In this document: piece after piece, positions 20,301-31,062 of the stretch
How positions within the stretch are numbered: the stretch's first letter is position 1
Layout: every line of letters starts with the position of its first letter
DNA from: Cylicocyclus nassatus
Lineage: Eukaryota; Nematoda; Chromadorea; Rhabditida; Strongylidae
Assembly: GCA_958299035.1 (NCBI GenBank)
Contig: CATQJL010000001.1
Span: 29,677,521 to 29,741,520 of the forward strand
Reading direction: 5' to 3'
Length of the DNA stretch: 64,000 nt
Translations under genes and position numbers: made by a program
The notes under the pieces: model-generated
What the model was told of the DNA's origin: nothing
What the model saw: only the letters and a program-made list of their open reading frames with translations
The model's database searches: none

Positions 20301-20682
20301 AAGTTTGTCATCAGAGTTTCTTATTGCAATTTTGCAGCTCAACACAGATTAGGGAATAGGCCCAGTTATGGTGGCTACGGATATCCCGGGCAGCTACCTT
20401 ATGGTTATCAACCCCAATATGGTTACCCTTACCGATACCCTTATTATGGCTATCGCGCACCTGGCGCTAACTATCGGCCAGGTCCATACACTCCATTCAC
20501 CCCTCAACCATTACAACCTACAACAACACAACCGACACAACCAACACAACAATGCGCTGGTATGTCAGCCATTCATGATTTCTTGAGTGCTTAGTTCGGT
20601 TTCAGGTCCATGCGTGAACGGTTTATGTCCTGAAGGTTATGCTTGCAATGCTGGCAATACGTGCTGCAGAGTCGGAATGTAA
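17346..20682 (+). CDS. Secreted Tyr/Gly/Pro-rich protein with C-terminal CC cysteine module
   Basis: Three exons join in phase: 17346-17391, 20338-20559 and 20606-20682 (TAA). Exon 1 encodes a textbook signal peptide (MKFLLLIIVTLPTSN-A) and is preceded by a TTTACAG acceptor-like site. Exon 2 encodes a low-complexity region dense in YGY, YPY and PYR motifs, then a Thr/Gln/Pro linker (TTTQPTQPTQQ). Exon 3, after a 46-bp intron, encodes the cysteine module CAGPCVNGLCPEGYACN..NTCC, like the CC domain of nematode secreted and cuticle-associated proteins. The product is 114 residues. AATAAA follows at 20749-20754. The first intron is 2.9 kb, unusual beside the 46-bp second one, and is filled with inverted-repeat elements, so linking exon 1 to exon 2 is an inference supported by the G/CT phase. 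The role is likely extracellular structural or surface protein. A decayed tandem copy lies at 24830-25186. Confidence 0.72.
17690..18110. repeat. Inverted-repeat (foldback) element within the intron
   Basis: The arm 17690-17775 (TCAGCTTCAAACGCTAATTCC) returns inverted at about 18025-18110. The same terminal sequence flanks the 57430-59290 element, so this is a short member of that family. Confidence 0.7.
18391..19112. repeat. Foldback element with about 300-bp inverted arms
   Basis: The left arm 18391-18715 and right arm 18790-19112 are reverse complements with roughly 85-90 percent identity by eye. Landmarks are AGAGGGGATGCGTCATATCT, TATACCTGCGCATAAT, ATCCCCAGGGGAT, TCATTTATCTTCCTGA and TACGGCACTGCTA. 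The centre holds another short palindrome (ATCCCTAGC..AGGGAT). No coding sequence is present. Confidence 0.8.
19280..19735. repeat. Inverted-repeat element
   Basis: The end around 19285-19325 (TCTCTTACATGGGAAGGATAC, then GGTGACCGCGGCCATT) is mirrored at 19690-19730 (AATGGCCATGGTCACCAAG, TATCCTTCTCTTG). The TTCGCAGAT/ATCTGCGAA segments also pair. It is non-coding and lies inside the long intron. Confidence 0.6.
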
Positions 20683-20765
20683 TACGATGAAATGCACTGC
20701 CTATATTCTCGCCTACGTTCCGAGTATCTCGTGTTCTTGATTGATTTTAATAAAATGTGCAGTCC
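19775..20765 (+). repeat. Duplicated segment, copy A (contains the intact exons)
   Basis: About 1 kb here aligns in direct orientation with 24220-25260, from the ATGATxGCxTxGGTCACA block through the exons and past AATAAAATG. It is a local tandem duplication about 4.4 kb apart. Confidence 0.75.
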
Positions 20766-22115
20766 AAGCTGAAGCTTGGTTCCAAAACCTTCGAATTAAC
20801 TTGGGAGTTAGATCCTCGTATGTTCGTTTCCGGCCAAAAAGGACCGAATTATAAACGATGGTTGTTGCAAGAGAAAGCTACCTACGAAAAGTTTACAAAG
20901 TGTTGATAAAATTGCTCGAAGCACATAATTCCCTTTGTTGACTCAAAATCGTGTTTACCACCTTTATCTTATCACATCCTCAAAGAAATTGATGGTGGAA
21001 ACAGCAGAGTACTGAGCCAAAAGAGTATACTGCATGTTAATGGTGCGACGATTCAAAACTTGTAGTCAAAATGTACTGTTTTGTCTCTATAAAGAAAAGT
21101 GATCTAGAAGCTCAAATAGCGCTTCAGATAATTTGGTGCTGTTTTCTGCTTTTTCAGCTCCGAGTACTGTTACTCAGAAAAGACACATCTTACATGAAGG
21201 GAACAAGGCGGTTTAAGCAAATTCATGTTTTTTCGAATATGATGTACAATACCGCTCACAGAATGTGCAAAATTTCCGTAAATGTCGCAGAATTCCGAGA
21301 ATTCCGCGAAAGTTCGCGAAATTCCGGGAATGTCGCAAAATTCCCGGAATTTCGCGAACCTTCGCGGAATTCTCGGAATTCTGCGACATTTACGGAAATT
21401 TTGCACATTCTGTGAGCGGTATTGTAGTCTTCAAATAGTGCCGTTGATCCGTCCTTTGTGGCCTCTAACAGGAGCAAATAACTTCCTCTGACAGGAACTC
21501 GAAATTCACGGGAATGCTGTTAGGCTAAGCAAGGATATCGGGAAAGGGTTTTTAGGGTTTCGTGTATTTTTAACTTTGTGCCCAAAATCGAGGCCATGGA
21601 CGGCTCAAAAATCATGAAAACAAAGCCAAAGAACATATTATTTTGATTCACAATACAAAAATAGGAGAGATACGACCCTAGCACCACAACGAGGAGTAGG
21701 GCTCTTTTTTCTAAAGCCGACAGCTCAAACATGCGAAAAAATTTGACGGCCCCAAGGCACGCCGCACAATACTCAAGGCCGTCCGGCAAAGCGATCGTTT
21801 CGCGAGGCGCGGCGAGGCACCTGAGCTGTCTGCATTAACGAAGTAGGCGTGTCTTTCAGTAGTGAATTTAGGGTAGTTTTACGTGAAACCAAAATTTATG
21901 ATTCTAAAAAGCTAAAAAACTCTGCATATATTGCATTCTGTTCTGGGCCAAGTATGCATTTCTTTACCATACTGATTGTGAGTATTGAAACAACATGGCT
22001 TTCCTATTTTGGATACGTATTACATGGTGAACTAGCCAGGAGTAAATTCAGTATTCAGCCCTTAGTAGACCGAACCGGGAAAAAGAGGGAAGGCAAAAAT
22101 TTTATTTGAATGGAG
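20766..22115. other. Intergenic stretch with a palindrome
   Basis: Apart from the palindrome at 21246-21425 no feature was recognised. Open frames over the palindrome are mirror images of one another and not genes. Confidence 0.45.
21246..21425. repeat. 180-bp near-perfect palindrome with GAA/TTC pentamer arrays
   Basis: Arms 21246-21330 and 21341-21425 are reverse complements with one mismatch seen (A/G near 21311); the loop is the 10 bases at 21331-21340. Each arm contains alternating GAA/TTC blocks: GAAagTTCgcGAA at 21308-21320 and TTCgcGAAccTTC at 21351-21363, which satisfy the three-pentamer heat-shock element consensus. It begins ACAATACCGCTCACAG and ends with the complement, like a foldback transposon. 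No coding role. Confidence 0.85.
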
Positions 22116-22117
22116 TA

Positions 22118-23070
22118 TTAGGCTGCTGCATGAGTTCTGTCCGATTTGAATTCTTTAAGTTCAAAATGTCACAACTTCTCTCAAAGTCAACTTTTTTCCA
22201 AAATCTTAGTTTCTATGTGTTGACCATCTTCATCCTTCCACCATCCGTCTTCCTTGACTATCTGACACATTTTGAGACTTGCCCTGCCCAAATCCTTGTT
22301 AAGGAAGAAGCAAGAACTCAAAAACTTTACAGCGTTTTTCTTCAAACCTATCTTTTTTGAGATGAAAATACTCCCTTATGTGAACTGATAGGCATCTTAT
22401 CCAATAATGGATAGATAGAGGAATTTTTGTAGATTAATTAGCAAAATAAAAGAGCTTATAGGGCCTGCGTTGCCGAGAGATTTTTTCGATCGAGCAAAAA
22501 TGAAGCCACCTTTTTGACCTTGCTCCAGCACATGTGCGCATGCCTGTTTACGAATTATGAAAATTTTACAGTTGATGTGAGCGCCGAAAAGGATTTGGTG
22601 CATGGGCCTTGCTAGCTCTTGCTTTATCCTAGCACCCCCAATTTTGAACTCATCAATTACATCTATTCGCAGAAAGTTACTGCTCATAGAACATTCATAC
22701 AAAAAATTTATGTTCGACGACAGATTTTACTCGCAAGATGTTTTCTTCATGAATTTGAGCTTCTGTATATACTAGCCTTCCACACCCTTAATTCGAAACT
22801 AATGAAAGAACTTGACTTGAAGGGCGCATTGTGGAGATTTCCTTGCGAGAAAATAATTCTAAAATAATTAGTACGTACCTCGGCCACTTGGAGATTTTAG
22901 GCCTGGAATCTCTTTACACTAAGGAATTTATTGGAATTTGATATGCTTAGAAAGAGCAAGAAAAGTACTTTTCAATGATAGTAGCAGTACCGCATTAGAA
23001 ATGAAATTATCCTAGAACAGCTTCAAACATAAGGCAAAAAAAATCGGACAGAACTTATGCAGCAGCCTAA
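22118..23070. mobile_element. Non-autonomous mariner-type element with TA target duplications
   Basis: Terminal inverted repeats of about 30 bp (TTAGGCTGCTGCATGAGTTC at the left; right end complementary with one G/A change) are flanked by TA at 22116-22117 and 23071-23072. The 953-bp interior has no recognisable transposase. The TTAGG..TAAGTTC-like end and TA duplication are typical of mariner-family elements. Confidence 0.85.
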
Positions 23071-23074
23071 TAGC

Positions 23075-24219
23075 ATTAATCATGTCCACAGGAATATTTT
23101 TGAGCTTTCTTGTTAGATCGTAGTCGCGAAACGAAAGTCGCGATCTCGGAAACTCTAGTCTAAGAGATTTTTGAATTCTCAACAGTTGAAAAAATTAACA
23201 ACTCATCTCTTAATTCAGTAGAAACAGTCACGTGCAGTACTTTGTAACTCGTGCACCTCCTTCCTCACACCACCACTGCTTTCAATGATATTCAGTTATG
23301 CTTGTAAAAAGTTTGGCCTTGAAAGCATTTCGATCAGCTGGCTATTTACTGTGAGATGACAGCTGGATATTAAGAAAGAAAAAAGTTTGCTGGATTTGCT
23401 GCAGCGGATGGGTCTGTTTATAAATTTGACTCAATTCTCATCGAGCAGTCCTTAATTACTAAGAAGTACTTGATCTTTGACTTTGGTCGCTCACAGACTA
23501 CCAGTCTGTACACATAGTCTGTACACAGAGACAGAAAAGTAATTAGTTTTGCAGATCAGTCTCTTAGCGCGCGAGGCGAAGTGAAGGCGTGACTCTGAAC
23601 TGATGGGGTGTGAGAGTCTGAGTCTGAGTCTTATTATGATAAAGTTAACCCATTTGCATAAAAGATGATTTTTACTTACGCTCCACTCATTACTACCACG
23701 AATTTAGTTTCAGTACTATCTTGGTGTTTACGGCAACGCTAGTAATGTCTTGCCGAAGTTATCGATGCTGATGCTGAGCAAACGTTAGTTTTTGCTGGTG
23801 TGCGGCAACCACCATAGCTGAATATGGACCGTGAACGCTTTTTACCTCATTTTGTAAGACAGCAAATACTGTTCATTGACTATCGCGCTTGTTTGCAGTT
23901 TGTTAGGAATATGGAGTGATTAATGCTGTCAGAATTCAGCAATATCATAATTGAGCTTTGAGTTCTTCCTATGCGTAGTTAACCTAATCTGGTGAGAGGC
24001 TAAGGTTAAAGAGCGTATTGCGCATCTTTTCATACTCTTATGATCAGCCCATGCATTGAACTGGAAAAATGTAAAATTCATAATTTGTAATACACGGCAG
24101 TGTAATTCAATATTATGAATTCTTACCATTACTAAAATTAAGTTATGAGAAAATTTTGAGTAGAAACAATGGTGTTTCAACTATGATTTACTGTAATTAG
24201 CTATCTTTAACTGCGAAAG
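23075..24219. other. Gene-free stretch, nothing recognised
   Basis: Only short local repeats (CAGTCTGTACACA and AGTCTGTACACAG near 23500-23530) and a GAGTCTGAGTCTGAGTC run near 23610 were seen. Confidence 0.4.
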
Positions 24220-25260
24220 CTGAGAAAGTTTGAGTAGCATGATAGCTTGGTCACAAACAAGATTAGCGTTTTCAGTTGTTGATATTGTAGAATGTAAGGA
24301 AGCGTGCGGCCTACAATCGTTCGAGTTACACGGAATTGAAAAAACGAACTCTTGCTCAAAGGATGGACTGTCAACAAATATTTCACAAAAAGTTCCAAGT
24401 TTGCATTCGCGGTATAGAAATGTTACTGCATACCAGATGAAGACAGTTCTTAAAGCTTGCACGCGCCTCAAAACTTTGCTCTGGCATACAAACTTCAGAA
24501 AGACTTTAGTACTTCTCTAACCCTGTGTAAGTGCTTCGGTGAATGATTTTAGTAGTTCTAACCCTATATAAGTGCTTCGGTGAATCCAGAAATCTATATG
24601 ACATATATCCTAAACCACAGCACGTTGTTTGTGCTATGCCAAATTAATGATGAGCAATTTTTTGTGAAAATGATATTATTCAACTTCAGTGTTGTCAGGG
24701 TGGCGGTAGAGCTTCACATTCTTCCCTACAAAGAAATGGAAATCAAAATAAATTTCAGGCAAGTGAAAAAAATTTGTAGACAAGCGTGATCAAGTTTGCC
24801 ATCAGTGTTTATTTATTGCAATTTTGCAGCTCAATAAGGATATGGGCCTAGGCTCAGGTTATGGTGGATACGGATATGGTGGGTACGGTTACGCGCAGCC
24901 ACGTATGGTTATCAATCACCTTACCAGAGCCCTTATAGTTATGGCTATCGCGCACCTGGCGCTGGCTTTCAGCGAGGTTCATACCCCTTTAGGCTTGGTT
25001 ATGTTGGCTACGGTAGTGGCTACGGATACGGGCAACCATACGCCAGCCGATCATATGCACTGTTATGTCAGCCATTCATAATTTCTGGAGCACTTGGTTC
25101 GGCTTCAGGTTTAAGCGTGAACGGTGTGTATCCAGCAGGTTTATGCTTTCAACGCCAACAATATGTGCTGCAGTGTCGGAATGTAAAATCAAAATGCACT
25201 GCTCGTATTCTCGGGCTATCTGTGACGTTATTCATGTCTTATGGTAATAATAAAATGTTA
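24220..25260 (+). repeat. Duplicated segment, copy B
   Basis: Direct-repeat partner of 19775-20765, including intron, exon 2, exon 3 equivalents and the AATAAA region. Divergence is roughly 15-25 percent by eye. Confidence 0.75.
24830..25186 (+). pseudogene. Decayed tandem paralog of the CC-module secreted protein
   Basis: It aligns with exons 2 and 3 of the gene at 17346-20682. The third codon after the splice acceptor is TAA where the intact copy reads CAC; at least one frameshift lies in the YGGYGYGG region; the intron donor GT has become TT (TGTTATGTCAG versus TGGTATGTCAG). The cysteines of the CC module are largely lost (the PCVNGLCPEG equivalent is degenerate). The tyrosine/glycine-rich repeat is nevertheless still visible. 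No signal-peptide exon was found upstream. Confidence 0.8.
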
Positions 25261-25309
25261 AATTCAAGCTGAATCTTTGGTAATGCCATAAAATCCTTTG
25301 GTACGACTG

Positions 25310-26630
25310 CAGCTTTCGAGAAGCACGGAGACGAATGGGGCGACAAAGTGCGCCGTCTGATTCATGAGAGGTTCAAGGACGAGACATCAAGGTATATCAA
25401 GGTAACGAAGCTCTGGACTAAGATGGGAGAGACCAGATTCTCCTAGCCAAAACGACTTTTTACTGTCTCCTGCGGAATGTGGGGTTCACGTATGGGAAGA
25501 CAGACGGACAAAGGATCATATTGGAGAATAATATTATAGCCAAAAGCGAGATACCTGGACGTAGTGGAAAGAGCGTGGGCCAAAACCAGTGTCTCGTCTA
25601 GGCGAGACGAGACGCTGGTTTTGTAGACGAAATCTGGGTATTTGACGGCATGACGAGGAAGCACAGATAGTATGCCACCCATACCCCTAGATTTGGTACT
25701 GCATCCACGATGGAGGAGTGTTCTTGCGGATTACAACGTCGAAGAGCAGAGGTCACAGAGAGCCATAGTGATCGTTTGCCCCAACAAGTGAAGAAGTTGT
25801 CCCAGGCTGCACTAGGGTCATTATTAGCGGAAGCGGTGTGATTGATGGAAATTTTCATTGAGACATGAATCACGCATTATTCAAAAAATGGATCCTCTCT
25901 TCAATACTGCATATGCTTGCATTTGCGATAGGTCGCCCTGTCTCTACTATCATAGACAACGCCTCGTATCATTCCCGTCAGCTAGAAAAGATCACACTAA
26001 AACCTAAAATTTTGGAATCGTACTGATGACAACAACATCAAGATACCAACACGAACATTCACCAAAGCAGCGATAGAGGAGTACTTAAGGCCGAAGGGAA
26101 TTGTAGCTGCCAGCAACTCCACAAAGGAAGATCTAGTGGCTATCTTGCGAAGAAGTTAAGAAATACGTTTTAGCTCAAGAACTACATAGCAAGTAGCGGA
26201 GGCGTATCTGCTGTGCGCAGATACGCCGTCGAAAACATATGCTGAGGGTGGAGCCGGAATGATTAGGCTGGCGCCTTTTCAGTGCTTCTTCAACCCGATA
26301 GAGTTATATTTAGGCCGGCTCAAGGACACTTTAGCGCATGAGAAATCTAACGACTCGTTGCATGTGGTAATGAAGACACTAACAACACATGCTTGCCAAC
26401 TATTCTTACTTTCTCAGGTAAAAATCAAGGCGCTGGACAGGATGGCCCATGTTCCCCGAATCTTAGCGCGAGATGGGTCGAGCATGCAATTGGAGAGGAG
26501 AACGCGGACAGAGAGAAGAGCGTTCAAAATCTCAAGAATAACGGGATCACTGCTTTGGAAGACCTGAGGGAACGGCTTCATCTGAGAAATCATCGTCTGA
26601 TGAAAGTGATCGTTTTGTTCAGTTACTCTA
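25310..26630 (+). pseudogene. Decayed Tc1/mariner-superfamily (DDE) transposase
   Basis: Pieces of one transposase follow in order in shifting frames. An N-terminal DNA-binding part is near 25318-25440 (WGDKVRRLIHERF, then a stop) and LAKTTFYCLLRNVGF near 25445. The first catalytic motif is VDEIWVFDG near 25625, the second TIIDNASYHSRQLEK near 25945-25990, and the third FFNPIELYLGRLKDTL near 26287-26335 in the position of the usual D-x-NPIE. A tail around 26480-26625 includes an acidic SSSDESD-like end seen in nematode transposases of this type. Several stops and frameshifts make it nonfunctional. Termini were not located. Confidence 0.8.
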
Positions 26631-26634
26631 ACCC

Positions 26635-27970
26635 TACTTAAGTTTAGATCTCATATAACGCACTAACATATTTTTTCCTAATACATTAGCAGAAACCATT
26701 CACGATACGGGTCATCCTACAGTAAAAGCATATGAAGTGTTGAGAAAGAACAAATGTGTACATTTGTGCATAGAGAAAAATAAGCGTAAAAACTTAAGAT
26801 GCGTCATAGAACCAAAAGGTATTCTACTCACCCACAAAAGTTTCCCCTATACACCTGCAACAGCTGTAAAGGGAGTGCATCGCATTCTCCTGTTTTCCAA
26901 CATGCAAATGCGATGCCGCTTTCCAGCCGCCATACCACATCACTTTCTTACTCACATAGAAGTACAGTAAGTGACGGGTAATTGCATGCATGCATTGGTG
27001 TGATTTGGCTTATCAGTCGACAGAGTAATGCAAACTTTACAAAGAGCCTCAAAGCATCCGCCTAAATCGTCCCCCCCCCGTCCCTGAACAAGTGTCAAGA
27101 ATCGTATTCTCGTCCCAAAACATTTTGGAATTTTACCTCAAGCATAGCATTACGTATAATAGCATGAACTTCTGCACATTCCGTACAAGATAACAGGTAG
27201 ACGAGGAGATGCCAGACGAGATGCGGACAAGCCTTTTGTGCATTTCAAAACGAGACATGTTTTCATATATACCGAATCGTCCCGAACTTTTCCTTTGCTT
27301 ATAGATTCCGCCTAAGGACAAATTCCACAAATCAGACTGTGAACATACCATCACGTGTACCAGATCAACAGTCTCAAGACGATGTTTTCGCACAAATCGC
27401 AACGTGTTTTTGCATAAATCACATGATTTCATATGCGATGATCTGAGCAACACCCACAAAAAAGGCAAATGTTTCCCTAGTCGAGGCTCAGTATACTATG
27501 AGCCATTACTATGAAAATTCGCCTCGTGCAAGGTTGTTGCCGCATCTCCTTACGTAAGTTATATCTACTGAAATCTTTTGCAGGTGATGAAGATGTTCCA
27601 ACATTCCCATTTTATGTTCTCAGATGAAACTCTGCTTTTAAATGCTTTACGTTTTTATTTTGTTTTTCTCTGCTAGAACGGTATATCGCCAGAGTAACCG
27701 CTTCTCATGGTAGCAAGATTGACGCTTTCCGGAGCACTGTTTTGAGAAATACTGCGAATTTGATGGAAATTTTGCTTCCACAAGCTTTCGAGAAAATCTA
27801 GCTTTCGTCATAGACCAAAAAGCCTGCAACTGAGTTTGCTGTCGGAGACGACGTCTCACAATCAGAAGAAAGGGCATTTAGATAACTCGTACCGCAGATA
27901 ATGTTCGGAAATCTTGACCAAAAAGTTATTTGATGGCGTTTCTTTTGAAACCTCACTTTGACTTAAAAGA
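26635..27970. other. Gene-free stretch
   Basis: No exon with support was found. A C-rich run lies at about 27070-27079. The remainder is unremarkable AT-rich sequence. Confidence 0.4.
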
Positions 27971-27974
27971 GTTA

Positions 27975-28110
27975 AATTTGTGTGATTGGGTGTCGCTGGT
28001 GCAGGCAAGCTCTTACCTTAAGTTAAACTTGCTTTCGCCTCTAAAAATGAAAATGCTTAAGTGAATGGGTCTTGTTGGTGTAGATGAGTATTTATCTGGG
28101 AAAATACTCC
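27975..28110 (+). repeat. Outlying units of the 60-bp satellite
   Basis: Two degenerate units (TGATTGGGTGTCGCTGGTGC and TGAATGGGTCTTGTTGGTG, each followed by a TTTA/TTAC..GGGAAA-like block) match the arrays at 29150 and 33030. Confidence 0.45.
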
Positions 28111-28504
28111 GTCTTGTAGAAAGGAAAGCGCTTAAAGTAGATGTTCCAGCAGATTTTGCACTTCCATCTTTCTGGTTTAAGGCTTTTTCGACGCGTAGAA
28201 CCCGAATTTGAGCTTTGGACCGCGTGAAAAGACCGTTTTGGGGCGTTCCCACGATTTGCAATGGAAAATTGGGAGGCCACGGCACGAAGGCCCTGCTGCC
28301 TTCAAACGCTTTGGTTAGCATTCACAATGCGGGAGGTCTTGGGGTCCCGCGAAGAACCTTTAAGCGAAGCCGCGAGCGCGCCTTGGTTGAGGTTGCGTGC
28401 GCCCGTTCCAGGACTATTTTCTCGGCGCAGGGGGAACATCAAGCACTCACACGCCGTGCGAGCGGTCCTCCTATAAGGACTAGCGTATAAGCATCAGCAT
28501 AAGC

Positions 28505-28675
28505 CTAAAGCTTCCGTGCGTGCGGCAAACAACTGAAGCGCCGTCTAAGCGGCAGGCAATGTCACCGTGCAAACGGCCGGCGATGCATTTGCCCGAGCTA
28601 GCGGCAAGCAACGTGTCCGTCTTATCGGCCGCCAATACCCATTGCCGTGCAAGCGGCCAACAGTGACCTCTATAT
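28505..28675 (+). repeat. GC-rich minisatellite, about 28-bp unit
   Basis: About six degenerate units of the form CCGTGCAAGCGGCCGGCAATG, for example CCGTCTAAGCGGCAGGCAATG-like, CCGTGCAAACGGCCGGCGAT and CCGTGCAAGCGGCCAACAGT. Confidence 0.6.
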
Positions 28676-29149
28676 TCTTCTCGCGATTCCCACACATTGG
28701 GAGCGTAAATGGTACCAGCGTGAGATACAACGCAGCGTATAGGCTGCCCTAAACATTGACATGTCGTATTAGCAACATTTTCCTCCAACAGCAAGGCTGG
28801 GACGAATCAGTGTGAAGTTACAGTTATCAAGAGTGATGCTGTGGGCTAACCCATAAAAGTCTGGACAGTGCTGCAGGCATCGTTCCACCTTCGCAGATCG
28901 TGAACAGGATTTATCCAAGAAGAATGGTCAAGGTCCCATACCTTCGCCGCGCAAGCGGCGCGTATTGGGAACCGTGCGGGCGCCCCACGTCAGCCGTACC
29001 GCCAGCCCTTGGCAACTCTACAATCGCACACATCAAAAAGCGTTTGTAGTGTCGTTGCTGGCCGCTCGCACGGCGCGAGTCGCTAAGCACCCGGACTGGG
29101 CCTGGAGGTTGGTGAGGTGACCAAGAACCCTACCACAGCTATATCACCC

Positions 29150-29450
29150 AGGGTGAGAATCTGCCGGGACACTGCCTTCAATTGATTGGGTTTCGCTGGC
29201 GAAGATGAGTGTTTACATGAGAAACTTTAACGCATGATTAACTTAGTCTCGTTGGCGAAGTTGAGCTTCCACTGGGGTCAACCCATCGCTTAAGTAATTG
29301 TGTCTCAATGGTGGAGGAAAGCATTTCTTTGGGGAAATCCAACGCATGAGCAACTGGGTCTCGCTGGTGGAGAAAAACGTTTATTAGGGGAAATCCAGCT
29401 TTTGGGTAACTGCTCAGACAATGGATCGGACCCCTCCGCTGGGCAAGCCG
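29150..29450 (+). repeat. 60-bp satellite array, block 1
   Basis: Units of the type ..AACTGGGTCTCGCTGGTGG / AGAAAAACGTTTATTAGGGG / AAATCCAACGCATGAG repeat about five times. The block ends at ACAATGGATCGGACCCCTCC, which recurs inverted at 32940-32975. Confidence 0.7.
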
Positions 29451-29593
29451 AAACTGCCAGACTCGCGCCGGACCCAATTGACCAATGAGAGCGGGGCAAA
29501 TGGGCGGTCCCTCGCGTGACATCACTGCCAGGCAAATGGGAGGCTTCTCCGGCCCTGCTGCAAAGGTCCGCCATTTCTCCGGCGCGACCCTGG

Positions 29594-29649
29594 CAGATTT
29601 GCCAGGCTCGCGCCGGACAAATTTGTCCGGCGCGAGCCTGGCAAATCTG
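29594..29649. repeat. 56-bp perfect palindrome
   Basis: The arms read CAGATTTGCCAGGCTCGCGC.. outward from a CAAATTTG centre at 29618-29625 and match exactly for 28 bases on each side. It is GC-rich and lies between the two satellite types. Confidence 0.9.
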
Positions 29650-29659
29650 GCGGAGTCGC

Positions 29660-29830
29660 GCCGGAGAAAATGGGAGGGGTCCGGAGCAGAAATGGGAGGC
29701 CTCCGGAGCAGAAATGGGAGGTATCCGGAGCAGAAAATGGGAGGTATCCGGAGCAGAAAATGGGGGGTATCCGGAGCAGAAGATGGGAGGTATCCGCCGG
29801 AGAAATGGGAGGTATCCGGAGCAGGCTGCG
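29660..29830 (+). repeat. 23-27 bp tandem repeat, block 1
   Basis: Six or seven units of ATGGGAGGTATCCGGAGCAG with A-tract length variation. A shared GCCGGAGAAATGGGAGGT variant also occurs in the array at 32750-32900. Long open frames on both strands here are products of the repeat. Confidence 0.85.
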
Positions 29831-30222
29831 TATCGATTTGGCGCGTAGCAAGCAAACGTCTAACTCCACGGTGATGAGTCCTCTGTTTACGCTCTTTGTC
29901 CATATTTTAGTCGCCGTTTATTTGATTCTGTTGTTTTTGCGCGTTTCTTTACCGTTTTTTCCTTTTCCGCGTTGCTCTTCGTCGCGTTGGCGTTTATGTT
30001 GCTGTAAGTTCCTCGTTTTTAGGTTTATGTTTGAAATTTTCGTGCGGTTGCACTCAATCACCTTCAGTGTTTGGCTCTTTCCGACTTGCTGAGACATCGT
30101 AGACTATTGATGGAGTGGTTTTTGTGATTAATTCTGGATTTTCGAAACAATGAGGTTAGTTGCGCAACTATCTAGTGTTGTTGTGATGAAAGTATCGTCT
30201 AAATAATCCGTTTATTGCTATA

Positions 30223-30957
30223 GTGTGGACCCCGGCCAGGTTCCCATAGGTACCTCCGCGGCGCGCCCGCAGCGCATGCCTTCAGTGCGCTTTTCGTTAC
30301 GGCTCTGAAGGGATTTCTTTCAATTTCCTCTTTCAAGTGTGTTTGTTCTCTTCTGTAATCTCTACTTTAGATGTAAACGACACACGTCAACTGCTGGTGA
30401 TGGATTTTTACGAGTCTTGACAGTCTTGCAAGCATTTGTTTCGAAAATCTTGTTTTTTTCTCAATAGTGAAGATTTCGGTGTAGTTCAGAGACATCTCTC
30501 CAAATGTTCAGAATAAGTGTATATGCAGTTGATTTTGTGGAGTGTAGATGCTTCTAGCCTTTTGTTACACCATCAGAGCTTTGCAATCGTGCTCTTGAGC
30601 TCAAACTTTCTGGGTTTTTTTATGAACAGAAGGAAGACTTTTCAGAATTGTTCTTCGACTTTTCCTGTTACTTCTATCATCCATCGCTGGTAGTGTCATA
30701 CACTACTAGCGATGGATAATAGAAGATTCCAGTTATTTATGAGATTGACTGGAATCTGAGCGCTAGTAGTAGAAGTTGTGAAGGTTCTCCTATTGCCTTG
30801 GCTTTTCTCGTGTTCGCATTAGAGGCCTCCACATCTCATTTCACTCCTGTTTTCGGTTATAATGCTTTTTTGTTCGTAAGTGAAATGAGAAGCGTTCAAG
30901 TCGGGCGCGCGTTGCGTGTGCGCCGCGCTAGTACCTGAAGCTGGCCGGGGTCCACAC
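30223..30957. mobile_element. Non-autonomous inverted-repeat element with TA target duplication
   Basis: The ends GTGTGGACCCCGGCCAG and CTGGCCGGGGTCCACAC are inverted repeats flanked by TA (30221-30222 and 30958-30959); weaker pairing continues about 100 bp inward. The interior has a palindrome at about 30676-30724 (CCATCGCTGGTAGTGT / ACACTACTAGCGATGG) and no coding sequence. Confidence 0.8.
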
Positions 30958-31062
30958 TATCTCTCTCGTACGTATGCTTACCAAGTCGATCGACTTTTCA
31001 TCAGACGTTGCAGATCCTCACTATATCGTTTCTGGCTTGAAAGATAGGACAAGGCAAGAGAT

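Noticed and set aside
21071..21477. Overlapping frames rich in EFREF repeats on both strands
   Set aside because: Mirror translations of the 180-bp palindrome.
29238..30092. Open frames of 110-221 codons on both strands
   Set aside because: They follow the 24-bp satellite and the palindrome; the residues repeat with the DNA period and both strands are open alike.
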